Assembly: GCF_026000435.1 (NCBI RefSeq)
Contig: NZ_AP026764.1
Coordinates: 1,798,001 to 1,862,000 of the forward strand
Reading direction: 5' to 3'
Length of the DNA stretch: 64,000 nt
Source of the DNA: Vibrio sp. STUT-A11
GTDB taxonomy: Bacteria > Pseudomonadota > Gammaproteobacteria > Enterobacterales > Vibrionaceae
Both the position numbers and the translations under genes were made by a program. Of the stretch, positions 8,625 to 15,891 are shown one piece after another. How positions within the stretch are numbered: position 1 is the stretch's first letter; every line of letters begins with the position of its first letter. The notes beneath the pieces were generated by a model. It did no database searches and was not told the origin of the DNA. It worked only from the letters and a program-made list of their open reading frames with translations.

Positions 8625-9767
8625 TTATAAAGCCTTGTTATACAACTCAATTACCTGCTCTTTTGTCATCGGGCTCGGGTTACCACCAGCACATGGATCA
8701 GCTAATGCGTCATCGACCCAAGTCAAGATATCCTGCTCAGTAACACCCAGTTCACCAAAACCAGCCGGAATGCCGACTCGACGGTTCAATGCATGAAGCG
8801 CATCAATTGCGGCCAGACTTGCCTGTTCTTCTGTCATGTCAGAGGTATCTACGCCCAATACTTCAGCAACCTTGGCAAATTTTTCTACTCGGTACGGGCG
8901 GTTAAATTCACTCACGATAGGTAACAAGATTGCGTTACATACGCCGTGAGGCAAATCTTTATGCGCACCTGCTGGGTGAGCCATTGCGTGCACCATACCC
9001 AAACCCGCACTGTTGAAAGAAAGACCAGCAATAAACTGACCATAAGCCAGCATTTCGCGCGCGTTAATATCGGTACCATCATCTACCGCTGCTGGAAGGT
9101 TTTCCGCAATGGTTTTTATCGCTTCCAGAGAGATATAGTCGGTCAATTTATGCGCGCCAACAGAGACGTATGATTCAAGAGCATGAGTTAATGCATCAAT
9201 ACCTGTTGCGGCTGTCGTTGCTTTCGGAATACCCAACATAACGCTTGCGTCATTGACTGAAATCTCTGGAATAATTTTATCTGAGATAATAACGTGCTTT
9301 ACATGCGTTGCGGTGTCAGTAATAACCGCATTACTTGTAACTTCCGCAGCCGTACCCGCAGTCGTATTAATCGCATAAAGCGGTGCCCCTAAGTGCTCGA
9401 CTTTCTCAACGCCGTTATAAGCGGCGATGGGTCCTGGGTTTGCGGATAGGATCTTGATCGCTTTTGCCGTATCAATCGAACTGCCACCACCAAAACCGAT
9501 AATGTATTGCGCACCAGAAGTCACATACATGTCATACGCATTTTTCACCGTCTCGGTATCAGGGTTAGGTCTTACATCTTTAAACAAAGTCAGCTCTAAC
9601 GAACTCGAAAGCAGTTTGTCAGCAAACCCCAACTCAACAAGCATTGGGTCACAGATAAGTAAGCCTTTTACCACGCCGTGTTCATTCGCTAAACGCTCGA
9701 CTAAGGCTTCAATCGCGCCTACACCAGAGTAATTGATTTTAGGAAACGCCAGTTTAAATACGCTCAT
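8625..9767 (-). CDS. Iron-containing alcohol dehydrogenase (FucO/lactaldehyde-reductase-like)
   Basis: A 380-residue group III alcohol dehydrogenase. It shows the NAD-binding GGGSSIDTAKA motif, the INTTAGTAAEVT loop and the metal ligands in GIDALTHALESY and MVHAMAHPAGAHKDLPHG. Likely reactions are reduction of lactaldehyde to 1,2-propanediol or of other short aldehydes. Its C-terminus (DPCAGGNPSPMTKEQVIELY) closely resembles the orphan fucO tail behind rhaD at 13651-13743, so this gene may supply the lactaldehyde reductase that the rha operon lost. It is monocistronic with its own terminator. FucO-like and YiaY-like functions cannot be separated by eye. Confidence 0.85.
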   Translation of the reverse strand: MSVFKLAFPKINYSGVGAIEALVERLANEHGVVKGLLICDPMLVELGFADKLLSSSLELTLFKDVRPNPDTETVKNAYDMYVTSGAQYIIGFGGGSSIDTAKAIKILSANPGPIAAYNGVEKVEHLGAPLYAINTTAGTAAEVTSNAVITDTATHVKHVIISDKIIPEISVNDASVMLGIPKATTAATGIDALTHALESYVSVGAHKLTDYISLEAIKTIAENLPAAVDDGTDINAREMLAYGQFIAGLSFNSAGLGMVHAMAHPAGAHKDLPHGVCNAILLPIVSEFNRPYRVEKFAKVAEVLGVDTSDMTEEQASLAAIDALHALNRRVGIPAGFGELGVTEQDILTWVDDALADPCAGGNPSPMTKEQVIELYNKAL

Positions 9768-10158
9768 CGTGTTTATCCTTATAAGTTAAGATCTTATTGA
9801 GGGTGCCCATCTTTGATTTCGACTTGCCCGCTTTATTTATAAGGTTATTTAACCGTTTTTTTGCGCCGAATAACTTAGATTTTTTGCTTACTATTCCGAA
9901 AGAAAGGGGATTTTTTTAAGGTTGGAGAGCCGTAGTTCACAAATTGAAAAACGAGTTAGTCATGATGCATCACGAACACTTCCATGAGAAAGCGAAGATT
10001 GAGATTAGACATTTTCTGGCAAGGTTTGCGGAAGATCGGGCAACAGCATATCGACACATCCCCCTTACAATTAACCTGACGGTTAGCCTGACCGTTACCC
10101 TATTATCTCGTCATACGACATTGGCTTAGATGATCTAAGTTGTCGAAAGGATATTCCC
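9768..10158. other. Divergent intergenic region between the alcohol dehydrogenase and MFS genes
   Basis: 391 bp that must contain the promoters for both divergent genes. The only clear structure is the repeat at 10072-10097. The 61-codon frame at 9944-10129 has no ribosome-binding site and a low-complexity end; I do not call it a gene. Confidence 0.5.
10072..10097. promoter_or_regulatory. Candidate operator before the MFS gene
   Basis: TAACC-TGAC-GGTTA (10072-10085) is a perfect inverted repeat, and CTGACGGTTA is followed 12 bp later by CTGACCGTTA. The pair lies 60-90 bp before the MFS start, a usual operator position. The cognate regulator is not identified. Confidence 0.35.
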
Positions 10159-11358
10159 GTGCAAAAAAACGTTAATCGATTTTCTTTTGTGGGAGCTTCA
10201 CTGTCTTTGATGGTGACCTATGTAACTTCCGCAGTACCCATCCCACTTTATGGTACTTACCAGCTTCAAGACAATGTGAGTTATCTTGAGCTCTCATTAA
10301 GCTCTGTGGTCTACTTTATCGGTGCAGTAACGGCGCTGGTTTTATTTGGTCGGTTATCTAACCACTGGGGACGAAAGACCGTTTCCATTATCTCTTTATT
10401 GTTAGCCGCGCTATCCGTGGTTGTGTTTCTTAACGTGCATAGCGCGACACCACTCATTTTAGGCCGTTTATTACAAGGCCTTGCTTGTGGATTAGCGTCG
10501 ACAGCGCTGGCTTCCTGGCTGGTCGATCACGCCCCCTCTGTCCCGTCTTGGATTCCTCCGGCAGTGATCAGTTGTGGACCAATGACTGGCCTTACGTTTG
10601 GTGGTGTTGGCTCAGGCTTTTTAATCGAGTACGCGCCTTACCCGCGTTTGTTACCTTTCGCTATCGCTTTTTGTCTTATTGCCTGTTGTATAGTGTTAGT
10701 ACTGAAAAGTCAGGAAACGATGAAACGAAAGCCGGGGGCTTTCTTGTCACTTATACCAAGCTTCACACTGCCTGCTTCTGCTAAAAAAGCGTTTCCTCTG
10801 GCGGCGGTGACATTTGTTTGTACCTGGGCTCTGGGTGGGTTCTTTCAGGCCTTTGGTCCCGCAATGGCGCATGAACAATTGCATTCTCAGAGCGCGGTAG
10901 CGGCAGCGTTGGTTTTTGCCTCTATAATGGCACCAAGTTCTATTGGCGCTTCTCTTGCAGGGCGTATGGCGCCATCAAAAGCGCAGTTTGCAGGTATGCT
11001 TTCATTTACCGTGTTTGTGGGCAGTATCTTGTTAGCTCTGCAGTACGGAATACTCAGTGCTTTTCTAGCCGCCAGTATTTGTGCGGGTATCGCCCAGGGT
11101 CTGGTGTTGACAGGTAGTATCGGGACGATGGTTTCAGGATTATTACCACACGAACGTGCAAATGTCTTTTCCGTTATTTACGCAACATCCTATATCGGTG
11201 CCGCAGTACCGACCTTTATTTCGGGTCAGTTATCAGAGCAATTTAGTCTGTTACAGATCGCCTGTGGCTACGGCGTCTTGGCGCTATTTGGCTCAGTCGT
11301 TCTATTGTTTAGCCGTATGACAAGTAATCAAAAACAAACGGCTGGTGAAACGTCTTAA
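10159..11358 (+). CDS. MFS transporter
   Basis: A 399-residue, 12-segment major facilitator protein. After segment 2 it carries the loop motif GRLSNHWGRKT (the classic G-x-x-x-D/N-R-x-G-R-R/K signature), and a second half begins near residue 210. The start is GTG at 10159 with GAAAGGA just upstream. Drug, metabolite and sugar efflux are all possible; the sequence does not show which. It is a single-gene unit on the plus strand ending in a repeat-rich intergenic region. Confidence 0.82.
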   Translation: MQKNVNRFSFVGASLSLMVTYVTSAVPIPLYGTYQLQDNVSYLELSLSSVVYFIGAVTALVLFGRLSNHWGRKTVSIISLLLAALSVVVFLNVHSATPLILGRLLQGLACGLASTALASWLVDHAPSVPSWIPPAVISCGPMTGLTFGGVGSGFLIEYAPYPRLLPFAIAFCLIACCIVLVLKSQETMKRKPGAFLSLIPSFTLPASAKKAFPLAAVTFVCTWALGGFFQAFGPAMAHEQLHSQSAVAAALVFASIMAPSSIGASLAGRMAPSKAQFAGMLSFTVFVGSILLALQYGILSAFLAASICAGIAQGLVLTGSIGTMVSGLLPHERANVFSVIYATSYIGAAVPTFISGQLSEQFSLLQIACGYGVLALFGSVVLLFSRMTSNQKQTAGETS

Positions 11359-11370
11359 AAAATAGTTTTT

Positions 11371-11530
11371 TTATACCAATCTGGAAAATTAACTGGTCAG
11401 GGAACAGGGTTCGATAAACAAACTCTATTTGCCATGGATGGCAAATCGAAGCCCCATGGATGGGTTGATGCGTGTTTGTTTTCGATGCCTGTTTTCTGGT
11501 GTTCTATCATTAAAGTTAGGTTGATATAAC
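11371..11530. repeat. MITE-like palindromic intergenic repeat (~155-160 bp)
   Basis: The ends are imperfect inverted repeats: TATACCAATCT at 11373 against TATATCAACCT read from the other end at 11527. Inside lie further nested inverted repeats: TTTGCCA-TGGA-TGGCAAA, CCCA-TGGA-TGGG, and CGATAAACAAAC against CGAAAACAAAC. No coding capacity is present, and it sits between the MFS stop and a terminator. This is the form of a Vibrio intergenic repeat or non-autonomous MITE. No second copy occurs in the window. Confidence 0.65.
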
Positions 11531-11544
11531 CTATCTATAAGATA

Positions 11545-11577
11545 AAAAAAGCGAGCGGAAAAACCGCTCGCTTTTTC
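11545..11577. terminator. Bidirectional terminator between MFS and SDR genes
   Basis: The stem GCGAGCGG / CCGCTCGC with a 5-nt loop is flanked by A-run and T-run, so it can stop both the converging MFS (plus) and SDR (minus) transcripts. Confidence 0.92.
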
Positions 11578-11604
11578 GTATTCATGATCACCTTGCACAT
11601 CAGA

Positions 11605-12345
11605 TTACTGAATGTACGCACCACCACATACTGGGTTATAGGTACCTGTAATGTGAGAACTCGCTTCACTCGCAAGGTAACGTACTGTGTTGGCAACATC
11701 TTCAGGTGTCGCTACGCGTTGTGTAGGAGTAAATGAGCGGATCATCTCTTTGAATTCAGCTGGCGCATCTTTCGTTGCATCAGTTTCAACCAGACCAGGA
11801 GCCACAATGTTAGATGTGATACCCAGTGGACCAAGCTCCTGAGCCAGATACTTATTAAAGCTATCTAGCGCGCCTTTCGCTGTACCGTGAGCAATAAAGT
11901 TCGGTGCAGGCACTTCTGACAAGGTGCTAGAAATAAAGACTAAACGACCAAACTGCTTTTCTTTCATACTTTTCGCGGCTAGCTGAGCTGTCTTATATGC
12001 CGCGTGCATTTCATCATTCAGTTTTTGTGCAAACTCATCCCAGCTCTGCTCGATAAATGGCTTAGCGGTAAAGTTCATGTTGGCATTTGAGACTAATACA
12101 TCAACACTACCATGCTCTTCCACTTTTGCAAACATCGCTTCGATTTTCGCATCATCACGCACATCAGCTTGAATCGGGTATGCCTCGCCGCCCTTGCTAC
12201 GAATCTCTTCGGCTAATTGCTCTGCAACGGCTGAGCTGTTCACATAGTTAATGAATACACGATAGCCATCTTCAGCCAACGCTTTTGCCGTTGCTGCGCC
12301 AATACCACGCGCACCGCCTGTAACTAATGCATTACGTTTTGTCAT
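11605..12345 (-). CDS. Short-chain dehydrogenase with atypical active site (FabG-like)
   Basis: A 246-residue classical-SDR protein with the NAD(P)-binding TGGARGIGAATAKAL, the structural SNAN motif (in place of NNAG) and the catalytic-site Ser in FISSTLSE. The usual Y-x-x-x-K is replaced by H-G-T-A-K (FIAHGTAKGALDSF), so the catalytic Tyr is His. The C-terminus ITGTYNPVCGGAYIQ ends like FabG proteins. It is probably co-transcribed with the MarR gene 92 bp upstream, which likely controls it. Either it uses a different proton donor or it belongs to an SDR subfamily with this motif; the substrate is unknown. Confidence 0.82.
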   Translation of the reverse strand: MTKRNALVTGGARGIGAATAKALAEDGYRVFINYVNSSAVAEQLAEEIRSKGGEAYPIQADVRDDAKIEAMFAKVEEHGSVDVLVSNANMNFTAKPFIEQSWDEFAQKLNDEMHAAYKTAQLAAKSMKEKQFGRLVFISSTLSEVPAPNFIAHGTAKGALDSFNKYLAQELGPLGITSNIVAPGLVETDATKDAPAEFKEMIRSFTPTQRVATPEDVANTVRYLASEASSHITGTYNPVCGGAYIQ

Positions 12346-12437
12346 CTTGATTCCTTTTGAAGTTACTTACTTGTGAAGTTGCTTGGTAATGACAGCGTTT
12401 TGTGGCTGTCTCACATTACATTTATCGATTTAGGCTT

Positions 12438-12884
12438 TCAGCAATTCAGTTGTCTTAAACTGGTAATCACTGTTGATAAATTTTGTTTACTTGTTTGAAG
12501 TTCCGCATCATCAATGCCCTGTTGAGCATCTTGCAAAACACTCATCGCGATCGCTTCACACTGTTCAACAACACCAAGCGATTTCTCCGTCAGAATAACG
12601 ATCTTACTGCGACTATCATGAGGAGAGCGCTGACGCTCGAGCCATCCGCGTTTCTCAAGCCCGTCAATAGAACGGCTGACGCTGGATTTCTCAAGGTACA
12701 AAAGCTCGCTGATCTGACTTTGAGTCATCGGTTCACTGTTTTTCAGCACCAGAATCACTCCCCACTGCTCCGCAGTCATATCGATGCCGGCTTGCTTAAA
12801 GCGCATCGTCAATAAACGGTTAAAAAGGCGACTCGCTAGTCCGGTTAAATGCCCTAGTGATTGCTGATGACTATAGTTGTTCAC
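12438..12884 (-). CDS. MarR-family transcriptional regulator
   Basis: A 148-residue MarR protein. The winged helix spans residues ~35-105, with the recognition region MTQSQISELLYLEKSSVSRSIDGLEKRGWLERQRSPHDSRSK, including the DxRxK-type wing. It lies directly upstream of the atypical SDR in the same orientation, and a palindromic operator at 12914-12929 precedes it, so autoregulation of a marR-SDR operon is the simple model. The ligand is unknown. Confidence 0.88.
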   Translation of the reverse strand: MNNYSHQQSLGHLTGLASRLFNRLLTMRFKQAGIDMTAEQWGVILVLKNSEPMTQSQISELLYLEKSSVSRSIDGLEKRGWLERQRSPHDSRSKIVILTEKSLGVVEQCEAIAMSVLQDAQQGIDDAELQTSKQNLSTVITSLRQLNC

Positions 12885-12913
12885 TGTTACTCTCTGTCGT
12901 TGTTGTTACCATT

Positions 12914-12929
12914 AGTTGTATACACAACT
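12914..12929. promoter_or_regulatory. MarR-type operator
   Basis: AGTTGT-ATAC-ACAACT is an inverted repeat with perfect 6-bp arms, 30 bp upstream of the marR start. It is followed by another AGTTGT half-site at about 12938-12943. The size and AT-rich character fit MarR operators. Binding by the adjacent regulator is inferred. Confidence 0.6.
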
Positions 12930-12944
12930 GTATAGTTAGTTGTC

Positions 12945-13262
12945 AATAATTACCATTTAGTATTGAGCCATCCGAAAGAAACTTCAGGGATGTGATAAAT
13001 AGGCTCTGTGGAGGTTGGATGCCCATAAATGAGCGGTTCCAAAGAGAATCAGTTTGTAGATTTAATGGCTGTAGCCAGTCCAAAAGAGTGGATGAACTGA
13101 CGGGTAACTTTAATGTTTATCCAATGAGAAACAACGCTAAACTTTCGAACATCGTGAGCGTGGTGAGAAAATGATGTGCGTAAGGAAAGTCAATAATTAC
13201 AAGATATTGATATCAAAAGTGTGGACGTAATAGCGCTAGTCAGTGTGACATTTTTCTTAATT
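12945..13262. other. Intergenic region without a supported gene
   Basis: About 320 bp. A 60-codon frame on the plus strand (12992-13174) has no ribosome-binding site or recognisable features. No terminator or repeat was found. Confidence 0.45.
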
Positions 13263-13532
13263 CTATGAGCACTGTTCGAACACCGATAACTGATTCTGTG
13301 CCTGAAGGAAATGCTCCATACCTCGGTCAGTGAGTTGAATTGTAGTACTCTTAAATTCGATATAGTTAGAGAGCATGCCGTGTAAACACAAGCGACGCAT
13401 ATCAGTATCGATCCTTGAAGCTAGCGTAACTTGTAATTGTTGGAAACTTAAACAGCCCCTTGGTGAACACATCAATTCATTCAACAACAACAGAACATCA
13501 TAGTGATAAGAAGATGACTTTTTTGAATACAT
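13263..13532 (-). CDS. Small winged-helix-like protein of unknown function
   Basis: An 89-residue frame with a winged-helix look: helix-rich YHYDVLLLLNELMCSP, then CLSFQQLQVTLASRIDTDMRRLCLHGML and a strand pair ending in IQLTDRGMEHFLQ, as at the end of many small transcription regulators. I do not recognise a named family. A perfect 20-bp palindrome lies 22 bp upstream of the start, supporting a self-regulated DNA-binding protein. The ribosome-binding site is weak. It sits between the MarR unit and the rha operon. Confidence 0.5.
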   Translation of the reverse strand: MYSKKSSSYHYDVLLLLNELMCSPRGCLSFQQLQVTLASRIDTDMRRLCLHGMLSNYIEFKSTTIQLTDRGMEHFLQAQNQLSVFEQCS

Positions 13533-13553
13533 AAATATTACTCATGGTGAAGC

Positions 13554-13573
13554 AGAGGCTACTAGTAGCCTCT
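13554..13573. promoter_or_regulatory. Perfect 20-bp palindrome (candidate operator)
   Basis: AGAGGCTACTAGTAGCCTCT is identical to its reverse complement and lies 22 bp before the start of the small winged-helix-like gene. It has no loop and no T-run, so an operator is likelier than a terminator. Confidence 0.5.
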
Positions 13574-13587
13574 AGTTTCAGGAGGTT

Positions 13588-13605
13588 GTATTTTGGGGAA
13601 AATAC
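13588..13605. repeat. Inverted repeat GTATTTT-GGGG-AAAATAC
   Basis: Perfect 7-bp arms with a 4-bp spacer lie between the palindrome at 13554 and the end of the rha operon. It may be a second operator or part of the promoter of the small regulator gene. Confidence 0.3.
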
Positions 13606-13611
13606 ATCATC

Positions 13612-13648
13612 AAAGAGAGCGATTTTGCCACAAACAAAACGGCTCTCT
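13612..13648 (-). terminator. Possible terminator at the end of the rha operon
   Basis: AGAGAGC (13614-13620) and GCTCTCT (13642-13648) are complementary arms around a 21-nt loop. On the minus strand the stem is followed by TTTG. It lies just past the fucO remnant, so it was probably the terminator of the ancestral rhaBAD-fucO operon. Confidence 0.4.
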
Positions 13649-13650
13649 CG

Positions 13651-13743
13651 TCAGATTAGAGCGCTTTTTTTGTAAAGCTCGATGACTTGCTCTCTCGTCA
13701 TCGGTTGAGGGTTACCACCCGCACATGGGTCAGCCAATGCGCC
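13651..13743 (-). pseudogene. fucO: fucO (lactaldehyde reductase) C-terminal remnant
   Basis: Starting about 10 bp after the rhaD stop, one frame encodes ALADPCAGGNPQPMTREQVI and then ELYKKSALI before TGA at 13651. This is the last ~30 residues of a FucO-type dehydrogenase and matches the end of the intact gene at 8625-9767 (ALADPCAGGNPSPMTKEQVI, ELYNKAL) almost residue for residue. No start codon or upstream domain is present. A deletion therefore removed some 350 codons and joined the tail to rhaD. Confidence 0.85.
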
Positions 13744-13754
13744 ATGTTCAGACC

Positions 13755-14555
13755 TTATAAGTTGAATTCTTGCTTCAGGATTTCCATGTTTTGTTTCGAA
13801 ACGCCTTCTGGCTCATAGCCTGATGCGGTGCACATCAGGTATAGCTTCGCGCCTTTGTTAGCGACATCAATGTAATCAAAAGCTTGCAGCACATCGTCAC
13901 CCGATGCGGTTGCACCATGTTTTTCCCAGATAGCCACGTCATTAACCAGCAGCGACTCTGTGGTGTTATTAGCTAGCTCTTCAGAAGATGGCAGGCAGTA
14001 TGAGATCATACCGATACCACGAGGAACGAATGCGCGTACTTCTGGCAGCATTTTCCAGCAAGTGTGAGTAAATAGTTCACTGCTCTTGGCGATTTTAGGG
14101 TGATGCGATAGCGCAATTAGCTCTAATGGGTGAGTATGAACAACCGACTTGTGATTAGAACCCGATGCCATTTTTGATACTAAGATCTTAATGTGGCTGA
14201 TAAACTCTGACGTTGGCGCGAAGTCCTGGCTTGCAGCGCCACCCCATAGAATCTGGAAACCATTTGCCTGAGCATTAATACGCAGGACACAACCCGCATA
14301 AGCTGGGTCACGCAATTCACGAATACGCTGACCAGTACCTTTTACATAGTAAATACGCTCTGCACTTTCCATTGGTAATTGAAGTGGTAGCGGCTTCTCA
14401 GGAACGTCGATCTCTGCGACTTCACCGAAGATGTCCGTCAAATCAACAGAAATATTGCCGCCGTTACGCTCTGCCCATTCACGTTGCCACAGATATTGTG
14501 AAACTTCGCTAACCTTTTCAATTTCTTCTAGTACTGCTTTATTTAGTTCAATCAT
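13755..14555 (-). CDS. rhaD: Rhamnulose-1-phosphate aldolase
   Basis: A 266-residue class II aldolase of the RhaD/FucA/AraD family. It shows the GNISVDLTD entry motif, zinc-binding HTHPLELIALSHHP and the C-terminal HGATASGDDVLQAFDYID segment. It splits L-rhamnulose 1-phosphate into dihydroxyacetone phosphate and L-lactaldehyde in the cytoplasm. It is the last intact gene of a rhaB-rhaA-rhaD operon (67-bp gap to rhaA). Its length is near the usual ~274. Its lactaldehyde product would normally go to FucO, whose gene is only a remnant just downstream. Confidence 0.93.
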   Translation of the reverse strand: MIELNKAVLEEIEKVSEVSQYLWQREWAERNGGNISVDLTDIFGEVAEIDVPEKPLPLQLPMESAERIYYVKGTGQRIRELRDPAYAGCVLRINAQANGFQILWGGAASQDFAPTSEFISHIKILVSKMASGSNHKSVVHTHPLELIALSHHPKIAKSSELFTHTCWKMLPEVRAFVPRGIGMISYCLPSSEELANNTTESLLVNDVAIWEKHGATASGDDVLQAFDYIDVANKGAKLYLMCTASGYEPEGVSKQNMEILKQEFNL

Positions 14556-14622
14556 GTTCTTACTCTCGACTTAGGAATATCAAGGGTGATGTTCTCACCC
14601 TTGCCTAATTGCTACTGATGGA

Positions 14623-15882
14623 TTAACGAGTTGCTACGACTGTTGCTTCGTAATCTTTCACGTCATTCATCCAATCGAAACCAACTGGAACGTTCGCTTG
14701 TGCACAGTAGTAATCCCATACCGTCGCCCAAGGTAGAGAGTGACACTCTTCCATCAGGCCTAACCGTGTCGTGTAATCGAACGATTCTTCAGCGGCTTTA
14801 AGTGCATCAACTGGCTCAAGTAACGCTTTGAGCAGTGCTTTTTGCGAGTTACGAGTACCAATAACCCATGCAGCCACACGGTTGATTGATGCATCAAAGA
14901 AATCCAGACCGATAGAGACACGATCAAGCAGCCTGTTGCGTACAATTTCACGCATGATGGCTTGTGTTTCATCATCGAATGAAACTACGTGATCGGAGTC
15001 CCAGCGAATAGGACGAGTTACGTGAAGCTGCAGGTCTTGTACGTATAGTGAACATGCACTGATTTTGTCACTGATCACTTCTGTTGGGTGGAAGTGACCC
15101 GCATCCAGACACAGGCCTGTTTTACGAGTTGCTGCGTAGGCCAGGTAGAACTCATTGCTACCCACTGTGTAAGCTTCTGCCCCAATACCGAACAACTTAC
15201 ATTCCACCGCATCTTTGTGGTAAGCAGTGTCGATCTTCTCGCTTAGTGCTTTGTCTAATGAATCTGCCAGACGTGCACGCGGTGATAGTCGATCAACAGG
15301 TTGGTCTTTCATGCCATCCGGAATCCAGATGTTCATGAATGAAGGAGAGCCTAGCTCACGACCAAAGTATTCTGAAATCTTTCGCGATGCTTTAACGTGG
15401 TCGATCCAGAACTGACGCACTTCTTCATCTGGGTTAGACAGTGTCAGACCATCATCCGCTTTAGGGTGAGAAAATAGCGTTGGGTTAAAATCAAGGCCAA
15501 GATCGTGCTGTTTTGCCCACTCTACCCAGCGAGAGAAATGTTCTGGTTTGATTTGGTCGCGCTCTACGTACTCATCAGCGTCGATGTAAATAGCGTGAAG
15601 GTTAACGCGCTTTTTACCAGGAATCAGCGAGAATGCTTTTTCCATGTCTGCACGCAACTGATCCGGCGTCGTTGCTGCGCCAGGGTAGTTACCCGTTGTT
15701 TGAATACCGCCACTAAGTGCAACATCAGGAGATTCAAAGCCTTTTACATCATCGCCCTGCCAGCAGTGAATAGAGATTGGTGTTGTCTTTAGCTGTTCAA
15801 TTGCTTTGTCTGTATCCACACCATGCTTTGCAAAAACACGCTTTGCCTGCTCGTAGGCTGCTTTTAGTTGTTCGTTACTCAT
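14623..15882 (-). CDS. rhaA: L-rhamnose isomerase
   Basis: A 419-residue protein with the RhaA family signatures SIHCWQGDDVKGFE, GNYPGAATTPDQLRADMEKA, MNIWIPDGMKD, and CLDAGHFHPTEVISDKISA holding metal ligands. It converts L-rhamnose to L-rhamnulose. The second ATG (15882) is preferred over the one at 15888, because AGGA lies 7 nt before it and the resulting length equals the E. coli protein. Only 9 bp separate it from the rhaB stop, so the two are translationally linked. Confidence 0.94.
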   Translation of the reverse strand: MSNEQLKAAYEQAKRVFAKHGVDTDKAIEQLKTTPISIHCWQGDDVKGFESPDVALSGGIQTTGNYPGAATTPDQLRADMEKAFSLIPGKKRVNLHAIYIDADEYVERDQIKPEHFSRWVEWAKQHDLGLDFNPTLFSHPKADDGLTLSNPDEEVRQFWIDHVKASRKISEYFGRELGSPSFMNIWIPDGMKDQPVDRLSPRARLADSLDKALSEKIDTAYHKDAVECKLFGIGAEAYTVGSNEFYLAYAATRKTGLCLDAGHFHPTEVISDKISACSLYVQDLQLHVTRPIRWDSDHVVSFDDETQAIMREIVRNRLLDRVSIGLDFFDASINRVAAWVIGTRNSQKALLKALLEPVDALKAAEESFDYTTRLGLMEECHSLPWATVWDYYCAQANVPVGFDWMNDVKDYEATVVATR

Positions 15883-15891
15883 TGTCATATC

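Noticed and set aside
9944..10129. 61-codon plus-strand frame before the MFS gene
   Set aside because: No ribosome-binding site, repetitive ending produced by the CTGACSGTTA repeats, and it covers the expected promoter region.
12992..13174. 60-codon plus-strand frame
   Set aside because: No start signal, no family likeness; composition looks random.
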